Notes under the pieces: generated by a model | Database searches by the model: none | What the model was told of the DNA's origin: nothing | The model's input: only the letters and a program-made list of their open reading frames with translations | Program-made: the position numbers and the translations under genes | Shown: positions 8,595 through 16,598 of the stretch, one piece after another | Layout of the letters: the number at the start of each line of letters is the position of its first letter | Position numbering within the stretch: the first letter of the stretch is position 1 | Source: an uncultured bacterium | GTDB taxonomy: Bacteria; Bacillota_I; Bacilli_A; Acholeplasmatales; Anaeroplasmataceae | Assembly: GCA_949291115.1 (NCBI GenBank) | Contig: CASETY010000010.1 | Location: forward strand, 1-47,707 | DNA: 47,707 bases | Direction: 5' to 3'

Positions 8595-9482
8595 CTACAC
8601 AATCTTACCATAGTATTTTTTAACTAATTCAATAAAATATTTTTCCGGACTAGTTAACTTTTTATTATAAGCTATCGCAATTTCCCATTTAGGATGTTCC
8701 TTAATTGTATAAAAGATAATATTATCATCATCATAAGCATAAGATTTAGGAATTAAACTAATACCTAAATGAGCTTTTACTAAATTATATGATATTTTAT
8801 TACTCTCTGTTTCAAAAATAATATTAGGATTAATATTATAATGATTGAATATTTCATTTTGAATTTGTCTTAATGTTGATTCTTGATTTATGACTATAAA
8901 AGGTTCATTTTTTAAAAGTTTTAAATCTATTTCTGAATATGGTTCTCCTAAATTAAACTTAGAGATTTTAGGAAGAGCTATAACAATTTCTTCATCCGCC
9001 AGATGAATAGTTTCTAGTTCGTTTAAATATCCCTTTTTAAAAGTTAAAATGCCTAAATCTAATATACCTTCTTTTAAAAGTTCTATTTGTTTATTAACAC
9101 TTAATTCTTTAGCACTTATTATCATATTAAGATATTTCTGGTGGAATTCAGGATATAAACTAACTAACATTTGATTGCCGCGTTCTTTAGTTATGCCAAG
9201 GTTTATAATATCTTTATTTTCCTTATTTAAAGCCTTTATTTGCATATAAGCCTCTTCTTTTAAATCAATTATTTTTTTGGCATATTCAATATATATTTCA
9301 CCTGCTTTAGTAGGTATTAATTCTTTATTATTTCTTATAAACAATTTTTGATTTAATTCTTTTTCTAAGTTTAATAATTGTTGATTCAAAGCTGATTGCG
9401 AAATAAATAATGAGGATGAAGCTTTACTAATATTTTTGCATTCAGCAATTTTAACAATATATTCAATTTGCTTAGTGTTCAT
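8595..9482 (-). CDS. LysR-type transcriptional regulator
   Basis: 295 aa from the ATG at 9482. This start has GAGGTGG just upstream and begins the helix-turn-helix at its normal place (MNTKQIEYIVKI); an in-frame extension of 34 residues to 9584 has no such support. DNA-binding part: ASSSLFISQSALNQQLLNLE (residues about 21-40) and the typical LFIRNNKELIPTKAGE wing. The rest is a periplasmic-binding-like effector domain. It is divergent from the galactarate operon and probably activates it; the effector may be galactarate or a related acid. It is the first gene of the operon that includes the GH28 enzyme. Confidence 0.9.
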   Translation of the reverse strand: MNTKQIEYIVKIAECKNISKASSSLFISQSALNQQLLNLEKELNQKLFIRNNKELIPTKAGEIYIEYAKKIIDLKEEAYMQIKALNKENKDIINLGITKERGNQMLVSLYPEFHQKYLNMIISAKELSVNKQIELLKEGILDLGILTFKKGYLNELETIHLADEEIVIALPKISKFNLGEPYSEIDLKLLKNEPFIVINQESTLRQIQNEIFNHYNINPNIIFETESNKISYNLVKAHLGISLIPKSYAYDDDNIIFYTIKEHPKWEIAIAYNKKLTSPEKYFIELVKKYYGKIV

Positions 9483-9505
9483 CTTCCACCTCTTAATTTT
9501 TCTTA

Positions 9506-9532
9506 GACATCTATCTATTTTTAATAGTTGTC
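9506..9532. promoter_or_regulatory. Candidate LysR operator
   Basis: GACATCTAT (9506-9514) and ATAGTTGTC (9524-9532) form an inverted repeat with one mismatch and a 9-bp centre. It lies in the 126-bp region between lysR and garR and overlaps the -35 box of the garR promoter, where LysR-type activators bind. Confidence 0.5.
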
Positions 9533-9555
9533 TTTTCTTATTTCTTTTATATAAT
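9528..9555 (+). promoter_or_regulatory. Promoter of the galactarate operon
   Basis: -35 TTGTCT (9528-9533), 16-nt spacer, -10 TATAAT (9550-9555). The leader then contains a small hairpin GAAAGC-AAGA-GCTTTC (9567-9582) before the AAAGGAG ribosome site of garR. Confidence 0.6.
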
Positions 9556-9608
9556 AAAATTAGATAGAAAGCAAGAGCTTTCAAAATATTTTTAAAGGAG
9601 AAAGAAAA

Positions 9609-10487
9609 ATGAAAGTAGGATTTATTGGTCTAGGCATTATGGGTAAACCCATGTGCAAAAATTTGATTAAGGCTGGTCACAGCTTATTTGTAAACACTCA
9701 CAAACAAAGTGTTATGGATGAAATGTCATCACTAGGAGCGACTGCTTGTCCTAATGCCAAAGAGGTAGCATTAAATAGTGAAGTTGTTATTACAATGTTA
9801 CCAAATAGCCCACAAGTAAGAGATGTTTGTCTAGGGGAAAATGGTATTTCTTCTTCAATGAAAAAAGGATTAGTTGTAATTGATATGTCATCAATTGACC
9901 CTGTACAATCTAAAGAAATTAGTGCAGAATTAAACAAAGTTGGAATCGAATTAATGGATGCCCCTGTTTCTGGTGGTGAACCAAAAGCTATTGATGGTAC
10001 TTTATCAGTGATGGCTGGTGGTAATAAAGAAACTTTCGATCGTTTTGAAAGTCTTTTAAAATCAATGGCAAGTAGCGTTACTTATTGTGGTACTATTGGT
10101 TCTGGTAATGTTTGTAAACTTGCAAACCAAGTAATTGTTGCAATTAATATTGCAGCTGTTAGTGAAGCTTTAACTTTAGCTAAAAAATTAGGTGCCGATC
10201 CTGAAACTTGTTATAAAGCTATTCGAGGTGGTTTAGCTGGTTCTACTGTTTTAGATGCTAAAGCACCAATGATGTTAGCTCACAATTTCAAACCTGGTTT
10301 TAGAATTGATCTTCATATTAAAGATTTAACTAATGCTTTAAATGCTTCCCATGCTGTAAAAGGTTTCTTACCTTTAACTAGTAATTTAATGGAAATTATG
10401 CAATCAATTAGTAATGAAGGTTATGGCAATGATGATCATAGCGGTATCTTACGTTACTATGAAAGAAATGCAAAAACTTCTTTATAG
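9609..10487 (+). CDS. garR: Tartronate semialdehyde reductase
   Basis: 292-aa beta-hydroxyacid dehydrogenase. NAD(P)-binding GFIGLGIMGKPM at residues 4-15, the substrate-loop signature DAPVSGGEPKAIDGTL near 117-132 and the catalytic lysine in GNVCKLANQ near 170. It reduces tartronate semialdehyde to D-glycerate. This specific substrate is assigned because the three following genes are the other galactarate steps; by sequence alone 3-hydroxyisobutyrate dehydrogenase would also be possible. First gene of the operon, AAAGGAG 7-8 nt before ATG. Confidence 0.88.
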   Translation: MKVGFIGLGIMGKPMCKNLIKAGHSLFVNTHKQSVMDEMSSLGATACPNAKEVALNSEVVITMLPNSPQVRDVCLGENGISSSMKKGLVVIDMSSIDPVQSKEISAELNKVGIELMDAPVSGGEPKAIDGTLSVMAGGNKETFDRFESLLKSMASSVTYCGTIGSGNVCKLANQVIVAINIAAVSEALTLAKKLGADPETCYKAIRGGLAGSTVLDAKAPMMLAHNFKPGFRIDLHIKDLTNALNASHAVKGFLPLTSNLMEIMQSISNEGYGNDDHSGILRYYERNAKTSL

Positions 10488-10496
10488 GTGATAATT

Positions 10497-11387
10497 ATGA
10501 ATTTTAAGCCAAAAGGTATTATCCCTCCTATCATCACTCCTTTAGATGATGAGGGAAATGTAAAATATGATGTTTTAAAACAAATGGTTAATCACTTAAT
10601 TGAACAAGGAGTTCATGGCCTTTTCCCTTTGGGAACTACCGGTGAGTTCTATGCCTTTGATGATGAAACTTATGAAAAAATCATTAGAACAGTTAAGGAA
10701 GAAACTAAAGGACGTGTTCCCGTTTATGCTGGTTGTAACCACATAACAACTAGAGGTGTTATCCATCAAGTTAAAATTTGTGAAAAAATTGGGGTTGATG
10801 CGGTATCTGTTTTAACACCTATGTTTGTTAGTCAAACACAAGATGAATTATATAAGTTCTATGCTGATATAGCAAAATCTACATATTTACCTATTATTCT
10901 TTATAACAATAAGCCTAAAACTAATGTAACTATCGAACCTAGTACCGTTCAAAAATTATCAAAAATCGATAATATTGTTGGCGTTAAAGATTCTACTGGT
11001 GATATGACTAATACTTGTGAATATATAAGATTAACTTTAGACAATCCTAATTTTAGTGTTTTAATGGGTCGTGACACTCTTATTTACCAAGCTTTATGTA
11101 GTGGAGCCACAGGCGCTATTTCTTCTTGTGCTAATGTTGCTCCTCGTTTAGTTGCTGATATTTATGATAAATTTATGGCTAAAGACTATAAAGGTTCTTT
11201 AGAAGCCCAATATAAATTATCACCACTTCGTTTAGCTACTAACTTAGCTACTTTCCCAGCTATCATTAAAGAAGGTTTATGTCAAGAAGGATTTAATGTT
11301 GGCAAATGTTTAGATCCAATTGGGGAAGCTAGTAAAGAAGCTAAAGAAAAATTACACGCAATATTAAAGGATTTAAATTTAGTATAA
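10497..11387 (+). CDS. DHDPS-family aldolase, probable 5-keto-4-deoxy-glucarate aldolase
   Basis: 296-aa TIM-barrel lyase of the dihydrodipicolinate synthase/N-acetylneuraminate lyase superfamily. Motifs: GTTGE (residues 46-50), catalytic Tyr in IILYNNKP (about 136) and the Schiff-base lysine in VGVKDSTGD (about K164). In the operon it stands where class II GarL would be expected, so the likely reaction is cleavage of 5-keto-4-deoxy-D-glucarate to pyruvate and tartronate semialdehyde. A family relative (KdgD) instead decarboxylates/dehydrates the same substrate, but then garR and garK would have no role. The ATG at 10497 is preferred over the GTG at 10488, with AGGTGA overlapping the garR stop as ribosome site. 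Confidence 0.75.
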   Translation: MNFKPKGIIPPIITPLDDEGNVKYDVLKQMVNHLIEQGVHGLFPLGTTGEFYAFDDETYEKIIRTVKEETKGRVPVYAGCNHITTRGVIHQVKICEKIGVDAVSVLTPMFVSQTQDELYKFYADIAKSTYLPIILYNNKPKTNVTIEPSTVQKLSKIDNIVGVKDSTGDMTNTCEYIRLTLDNPNFSVLMGRDTLIYQALCSGATGAISSCANVAPRLVADIYDKFMAKDYKGSLEAQYKLSPLRLATNLATFPAIIKEGLCQEGFNVGKCLDPIGEASKEAKEKLHAILKDLNLV

Positions 11388-12526
11388 TGAAAGTTGTAAT
11401 TGCAATTGATTCATTTAAAGGAAGTTTATCATCTTTAGAAGTAGGAACCGCTATTAAAAAAGGAATTTTAAAAGCTATCCCTCTAGCTGATGTTACCATT
11501 ATTCCTCTAGCTGATGGTGGTGAAGGAACAATTGAAGCTTTTACATATCATAATGATGCAAAATTAGTTAATATATTTTCTGTTGATGCTTATCAAAATA
11601 AACTCCTTTCTCAGTACGCTATTTATAATAATGTGGCGATTATTGAAGTTGCTAAAACTATTGGCTTACCTTTAGTAAAAAATGCACTTAATCCCTTAAG
11701 AGCTACTAGCTACGGGGTTGGTATTCAAATTAATGACGCCTTAAATAAAGGCATTAAAAACTTTGTGGTTGGCTTAGGTGGTAGTGCTACTAATGATGCT
11801 GGTTTAGGTATGTTAAGTGCTCTACGTTATAAATTTTATGATCAAAAAAACCAGTTAGTTGAACCTTTGCCTAGTAACTTAAAAATGATTTTTAAAATAG
11901 ATGATAGCGATGTTAACCCGCTATTAAAAGAGGCTAATTTTGAAATCGCTTCTGATGTGAAAAACCCTTTAACAGGGCCAAATGGTGCTACTTTTGTCTA
12001 CGGTAGACAAAAAGGTGTTAAGCCTACTTTTGAGCAAGATTTAGATGATAGTATTTTACATTTTGCTAATGTTGCTTCAAATTATCTAGGTTATGATTGT
12101 AAAGATGAGCCTGGTTCTGGAGCGGCTGGTGGCTTAGGTTTTGCTTTTAAGGCTTTCTTAAAGGCTAACATTAAAGAAGGCATTTATCTAATCTTAGATA
12201 AAATCCATTTTAAAGATATTGTTAAAGATGCTGACATTGTTATTACCGGTGAAGGAAGATTAGATAAACAAACTGTTAATGGTAAAGCTCCAATTGGTGT
12301 GGCGAAAATAGCTAAAAGTTTAGGTAAAAAAGTTATTCTTTTAGCTGGTGGTATTGATGATGAGCTAGATTCTTATAATAGTTATGGTATTGATGCTTAT
12401 TTTTCAATAATTAGAAACATTACCACTCTAGAAAATGCTTTAAATAAACATAATGCTTTTAATAATATTTCTAAAACTAGTGAACAAATTTTCAATTTAA
12501 TAAAAACGATGAAAGGAGATAATTAA
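11387..12526 (+). CDS. garK: Glycerate 2-kinase
   Basis: 379 aa, standard length for the GarK/GlxK family. N-terminal IDSFKGSLSS (residues 6-15), LADGGEGT (42-49), GLGGSATNDAGLGML (about 129-143), PGSGAAGGLGF (about 244-254) and ITGEGRLDKQT (about 286-296). Phosphorylates D-glycerate, giving 2-phosphoglycerate for lower glycolysis. The ATG shares one base with the upstream stop codon (TAATG), so translation is coupled. Last step of the galactarate route encoded here. Confidence 0.92.
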   Translation: MKVVIAIDSFKGSLSSLEVGTAIKKGILKAIPLADVTIIPLADGGEGTIEAFTYHNDAKLVNIFSVDAYQNKLLSQYAIYNNVAIIEVAKTIGLPLVKNALNPLRATSYGVGIQINDALNKGIKNFVVGLGGSATNDAGLGMLSALRYKFYDQKNQLVEPLPSNLKMIFKIDDSDVNPLLKEANFEIASDVKNPLTGPNGATFVYGRQKGVKPTFEQDLDDSILHFANVASNYLGYDCKDEPGSGAAGGLGFAFKAFLKANIKEGIYLILDKIHFKDIVKDADIVITGEGRLDKQTVNGKAPIGVAKIAKSLGKKVILLAGGIDDELDSYNSYGIDAYFSIIRNITTLENALNKHNAFNNISKTSEQIFNLIKTMKGDN

Positions 12527-12527
12527 A

Positions 12528-14036
12528 ATGCTTTACGTAAAAATTGGCGATAAAGATAACGTGGCAATTGCCATTAAAGATTTACCTAAAGGCACTGATT
12601 GCGGTAATGGAGTAGTTACTATTGATGATATTCCCCAAGCTCACAAATTAGCTTTAGTAGATATCCCAAAAGGTAAAGAAGTTATTCGTTATAATGTCGT
12701 TTTAGGTTATGCCAAAAATGATATTAAAAAAGGCGAATGGATCAATGAATTTAAATTAGACTTACCTACTCCTCCTTCTTTAGATAATATGGTTTATGGC
12801 ACTAATTTAAATTATCCACTACCAGATCCGATTAGAACTACTTTTATGGGTTATGAAGTAGAAAATAATCCTTATGCTGGTATTCGTAATATTTTAGCTA
12901 TTCATACTACTGTTCAATGTGTAACTGGTATTTTAAATGTCGCTATCAAAAAAATTAAACAAGAATTATTACCAAAATATAAAAATGTTGATGACGTTGT
13001 AGCTATCAACCATGCTTATGGTTGCGGTGTTGCTATCAACGCTAAAGAAGCTAAGGTACCAATTAGAATTTTACAAAATCTAATTTATAACCCTAACTTT
13101 GGTGGAGAAGTTATGGTACTTAGCTTAGGTTGTGAAAAACTAAGTGTTGATAAATTATTACCTAAAGAATATATTAATGATGAAAATGTCATTGTTTTAC
13201 AAGACAAAAAAGGCTTTAAAGACATGATGACAAGCATATTAGAAATGGCTGATAAAAAGCTACAAAAGTTAAATAAAAGAACAAGAAAAGAACTTCCGCT
13301 TTCTAAACTTTGCATCGGTATGCAATGTGGTGGTTCTGATGCTTTTAGTGGTGTTTCAGCCAATCCATCTGCTGGTTATGCTTCTGATATGCTAGTAAAA
13401 GCTGGGGCGACTGTTATGTTTTCAGAAGTTACTGAAGTTAGAGATGGTGTTCATTATATCGCTGAAAGAACAGTTGATAAATCTGTTTGCGATAAATTGG
13501 CCAAGGAAATGAAATGGTATGATAATTACTTACTAGAAGGTGAGGTTGACCGTAGCGCTAACCCTACACCTGGCAATAAAAAAGGTGGTTTATCCAATAT
13601 TGTTGAAAAGGCGATGGGTTCAATTGCTAAATCTGGACACGCACCAATTTCTGAAGTATTATCACCTGGCGAAAGGCCTACTAAACATGGCTTAATTTAT
13701 GCAGCCACTCCTGCTTCTGACATTGTTTGTGGTCCATGTCAATTAGCTAGTGGCATTACCTTACAAGTCTTTATGACTGGTAGAGGTACTCCTTATAACT
13801 TAGCTGCTGCCCCTGTTATTAAAGTTTGTTCACGAAATGAACTTAAAAACATGTGGGATGATTTAATTGATATTAATGCCGGACCAGTTGCTACTGGCGA
13901 AAAGACAATTAAAGAAGTTGGTACGGAACTATTTAATTATATTTTAGATGTCGCTTCTGGTAAGAAAAAATCAAAAGCTGAAGAATATGAGTTAGCTAAC
14001 GATTTTTGTATCTTCAACCCAGCGCCAATAACCTAG
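12528..14036 (+). CDS. garD: Galactarate dehydratase
   Basis: 502 aa, similar to E. coli GarD (523 aa) along its whole length. Recognisable blocks: N-terminal SAF-like domain with VALVDIPKGKEVIRYNVVLG-type sequence, LNHAYGCGVAIN-like INHAYGCGVAIN (about 163-174), NPNFGGEVMVLSLGCEK, GMQCGGSDAFSGVSANP, SEVTEVRDG, DRSANPTPGNKKGGL and the C-terminal FNPAPIT. Metal-dependent dehydration of galactarate to 5-keto-4-deoxy-D-glucarate, first step of the pathway. An N-terminal stretch that in GarD/UxaA proteins usually reads like DGSVGTKN is here NPYAGIRN. Follows garK with a GGAGAT ribosome site. Confidence 0.93.
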   Translation: MLYVKIGDKDNVAIAIKDLPKGTDCGNGVVTIDDIPQAHKLALVDIPKGKEVIRYNVVLGYAKNDIKKGEWINEFKLDLPTPPSLDNMVYGTNLNYPLPDPIRTTFMGYEVENNPYAGIRNILAIHTTVQCVTGILNVAIKKIKQELLPKYKNVDDVVAINHAYGCGVAINAKEAKVPIRILQNLIYNPNFGGEVMVLSLGCEKLSVDKLLPKEYINDENVIVLQDKKGFKDMMTSILEMADKKLQKLNKRTRKELPLSKLCIGMQCGGSDAFSGVSANPSAGYASDMLVKAGATVMFSEVTEVRDGVHYIAERTVDKSVCDKLAKEMKWYDNYLLEGEVDRSANPTPGNKKGGLSNIVEKAMGSIAKSGHAPISEVLSPGERPTKHGLIYAATPASDIVCGPCQLASGITLQVFMTGRGTPYNLAAAPVIKVCSRNELKNMWDDLIDINAGPVATGEKTIKEVGTELFNYILDVASGKKKSKAEEYELANDFCIFNPAPIT

Positions 14037-14060
14037 AATATAAAGATTCTTTAACTAAAA

Positions 14061-14097
14061 ACAAGGTGTAGACAAAAAAACTACACCCTGTTTTTTA
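14061..14097 (+). terminator. Terminator of the galactarate operon
   Basis: ACAAGGTGTAG (14061-14071) pairs with CTACACCCTGT (14081-14091), one mismatch, followed by TTTTTTATTT. It lies 25 bp after the garD stop. Confidence 0.88.
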
Positions 14098-14108
14098 TTT
14101 ATATTATC

Positions 14109-14648
14109 TTAATTTTTACCTAATAACCAATCTAATGCGTTTGCTCTTCTTATTCCATTATAATTAGCTTCAGGATCATCATCTAATGTTAAAATAAATT
14201 TTTGATAATGATCATTAATTTTTTCTAATGGTGTTATTTCTCTTTCTAAAGTCTTGTTATCTCTAACAGTAGCTGCCGCTTGAAAATAATATACATTATT
14301 ATCTAACATGGCTACAAAATCAACTTCTAAATCATTTATTTTGCCTATATACACTTTATATCCTCGTCTAATCAGTTCTAAATATATTACATTTTCTAAT
14401 GTGTGACCTACATCATACACTCTAGTTCCTAATAAGGCATATTTTAAAACCACATCTACAATGTAGTATTTTTTATTATTAAAATTTCCCTTTGGACTAG
14501 CAACTAAAAACTCGCTATTAGAATTATATTTACTTGTCCATGTTTTACCACACCACTTTGGTCCTTCAATCAAAATAGCACCAAATATTTTTAGATATTC
14601 TTTAATTTTATTATCGATAATTCTACTTTTATATTCTAAAACATTCAT
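14109..14648 (-). pseudogene. Internally deleted DUF4143 ATPase (AAA_14 type)
   Basis: 179 aa. The first 45 residues are the start of an AAA_14/DUF4143 ATPase with an intact P-loop, GPKWCGKTW. After SNSE the protein jumps straight to the C-terminal DUF4143 part (VVDVVLKYALLGTR, ENVIYLELIRRGY, VDFVAMLDNN). Full proteins have about 430 aa, so roughly 240 residues, including Walker B, the sensor and the winged helix, are missing while the frame is kept. The N-terminal EGPKWCGKTWT type differs from the intact gene at 16738, so they are paralogues rather than copies. Probably non-functional. Confidence 0.8.
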
Positions 14649-14675
14649 TTTGTAATCATATATATATTACTATGT

Positions 14676-14767
14676 TCCGAGAGTTTTCTATTTTTCAATC
14701 CGATAGATTTTTATTTTTTATTCCGAGAGTTTTCTATTTTTTAATCCGACAGTTTTTTGGATTTTCC
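14676..14767. repeat. Four 23-bp tandem repeats starting TCCGA
   Basis: Units at 14676-14698, 14699-14721, 14722-14744 and 14745-14767, each exactly 23 bp and each beginning TCCGA followed by G/T/C-AG and a T-rich tract. Units 1 and 3 are nearly identical (TCCGAGAGTTTTCTATTTTT); units 2 and 4 have drifted. In the sense of the broken ATPase gene the units read GAAAACTCTCGGA and end about 28 bp before its ATG, a position for a promoter/operator. Confidence 0.85.
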
Positions 14768-14792
14768 AACTTTACTCTTTTAGTAAATAAAA

Positions 14793-14960
14793 TTAAATAT
14801 TATTCTCTTTATCAATATATATTTGTATATTATCTTTTCCTAACTCTTTGAATGCTTGAATAACTATATTAGCAATATAAGAAAACGAATTTGTCTCTTT
14901 TAAAGTCGCATGTTTAAAGAAAAGAATATTTTCTTCATACTCAGATAAACTAAATAACAT
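14793..14960 (-). CDS. Hypothetical 55-aa reading frame, possible gene remnant
   Basis: ATG at 14960, immediately preceded by TAG, without a good ribosome site. The product (MLFSLSEYEENILFFKHATL and on) is mixed hydrophobic/charged and looks protein-like, ending YIDKENNI. No family recognised; its place in a decayed island suggests a fragment. Confidence 0.25.
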   Translation of the reverse strand: MLFSLSEYEENILFFKHATLKETNSFSYIANIVIQAFKELGKDNIQIYIDKENNI

Positions 14961-15040
14961 CTAAGACTATGACAAATTCCAAATCAAAGTTTTATTTTTT
15001 GCTTATTTATTACTTGAAAAGATAACATTTCTATCTATTC

Positions 15041-15172
15041 TTAAAAAATTCCTTTGTTATATCTTATTTGGGCATATAACATAAGTATTATACCAATAAT
15101 TAGTCCAACAACGATAATATAATCTATATTTTCATTTTTATAAAAAATTTTTATAACGCCTGTAACTAGCAA
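15041..15172 (-). pseudogene. Fragment of a small membrane protein
   Basis: Open frame of about 43 codons with only non-ATG starts (TTG at 15172). It contains a hydrophobic helix (YIIVVGLIIGIILMLYAQI) after a basic segment and ends NKGIF. It may be the tail of a two-helix membrane protein lost by decay. No other feature is visible in 14961-15310. Confidence 0.25.
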
Positions 15173-15309
15173 AGTGTTAAAAATATTCTTAATTTTTCTA
15201 ATTCACGAATTGTAACATTTAGTATTATTTTATAAATAATTTAGTCGATGTTCCAAAATAATTCTATCTAACTTTCCATCTAATTAAAGATATCTTTTGG
15301 TAATGTAGC

Positions 15310-16265
15310 TAAGAATAAACCTCCTACAAAACATCGAGTTTATCTAATGCAACAGTCAATAGTAAATAGAAATATTGAAGGACCCAATGTTTATATAGTG
15401 CAAACCACTATAAGCAATGTTCAAGTAATCCGAAATTGAAGATAAACCTAGAACAATAAATTGTAATTATTGATGGTTGAAAATAAATGGGATATTCTTG
15501 AATAAATTTACAAATAGAAGGAGGAGCAGCAAATGAGATTAATAGATGAAATACTTAGCAAGGAAAATATCGATAGTGTAATTAAAAGAGTCAAAACTAA
15601 TAAAGGTTGCGCCGGCATTGATAAGATGAAGGTCGATAAACTTGAAGACCATTTTAAGATTAATGGAAAACCAATTATAAACTCAATATTAGAAGGGACA
15701 TATAAACCACAACTAGTAAAAAGAGTATACATTCCAAAACCAAATGGTAAACAAAGACCTTTAGGAATACCAACGGCAACTGATAGAGTAATACAACAAG
15801 CAATTGGGCAAAAATTAAGTGAAATATACGAACCATATTTCAGTGATTCAAGTTGTGGTTTTAGACCAAATAGAGATTGTCATTTGGCAATGTCTAAAGT
15901 TTTAAATTACCTAAATGAAGGTTATGAGTGGATAGTAGACTTAGATATCGAGAAATACTTTGATACAATTAATCATGATAAATTAATCTCAACACTTAGA
16001 GAACGAGTTAATGATTCATTGACCCTAAGTCTAATTAGAAAGTTCCTTAGAGTAGGAATAATTGAAAATGGTTTGGTAAGTAGTAATACAAAAGGTATGC
16101 CACAAGGTGGTCCATTAAGTCCAATCCTAAGCAATATCTACCTTGATAAATTTGATAAAGAACTAGAACAAAGAGGTCTCAAATTTGTTAGATATGCAGA
16201 TAATTGTAATATATTTGTCAAAAGTGAACTAGCAGCAGATAGGGTTATAAAATCAGTGGTAATGT
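15310..16265 (+). mobile_element. Truncated group II intron
   Basis: The RT reading frame (15533-16279) is preceded by about 220 nt of gene-free sequence with intron-like character: a GACCCAATG segment and the hairpin TATAGTG-CAAAC-CACTATA (15394-15412), a GTAATCCGAA stretch, then AGGAGG and the RT ATG. The exact 5' end was not found (no GTGYG start seen). On the right, intron similarity stops near 16260, before the maturase domain, and domains V/VI are absent. Limits are approximate. Confidence 0.6.
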
Positions 16266-16279
16266 CAAATATTCTATGA
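15533..16279 (+). pseudogene. Group II intron reverse transcriptase, truncated
   Basis: 248 aa of the RT-finger/palm part of an intron-encoded protein: start MRLIDEILS, GCAGIDKMKVD, RVYIPKPNGKQRPLGIPT (RT1-2), SCGFRPNRDCHLA (RT2a/3), DLDIEKYFDTINHD (RT3, first catalytic Asp), GMPQGGPLSPILSNIYLD (RT4). The RT5 active site reads YADN at 221-224 instead of YADD. Thumb, maturase and endonuclease domains are missing; the frame runs into unrelated sequence after IKSVV. It has a good ribosome site (AGGAGG, 6-7 nt). Enzymatically dead by two independent lesions. Confidence 0.85.
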
Positions 16280-16283
16280 AAAA

Positions 16284-16472
16284 TTGACATTTAATGATTG
16301 TTATATTAGTATATTTGAACTACTTGGATTATCTATTGAAGATCACTTCTCTAGTAATGAAGGTGAAATATTAAATATGTATTATAACAACATGAACTTT
16401 AGACATCTAATTGATAGATATCGTAGTTATGAAACATTTAGAAATGAACTTGATAAAGTGTTAGATTCATAG
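16284..16472 (+). pseudogene. C-terminal fragment of an unknown protein
   Basis: Frame open from a TAA near 16260, only a TTG at 16284 as formal start. Sequence IFELLGLSIEDHFSSNEGEI then MYYNNMNFRHLIDRY and FRNELDKVLDS; polar, probably helical. The open frame begins exactly where the RT similarity stops, so it is the tail of another gene joined at that point by a deletion or insertion. Family not recognised. Its stop codon lies inside the terminator hairpin at 16469. Confidence 0.45.
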
Positions 16473-16490
16473 GCTTAAATGCCTATTTTT
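16469..16490 (+). terminator. Terminator after the fragment gene
   Basis: ATAGGC-TTAAAT-GCCTAT followed by TTTTAT. The TAG stop of the preceding fragment is part of the stem. Confidence 0.65.
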
Positions 16491-16598
16491 ATGTCACAAG
16501 ATATTTTCTGGGTTAACCCTTAAAACACCTTGCGAAAAATTATAATTTTTAAATCATAAAAGTTTTTATTTTGTAAATAATAAATATATATACTATTT

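Noticed and set aside
9698-9937. Minus-strand frame inside garR
   Set aside because: Antisense shadow of a well-supported gene; no ribosome site and no known pattern.
14676-14767. Short CRISPR array
   Set aside because: The 23-bp units follow each other without spacers and differ among themselves; no cas genes are present.
15310-15340. Exact 5' boundary of the group II intron
   Set aside because: No GTGYG start could be found in the gene-free stretch; only approximate limits are given.
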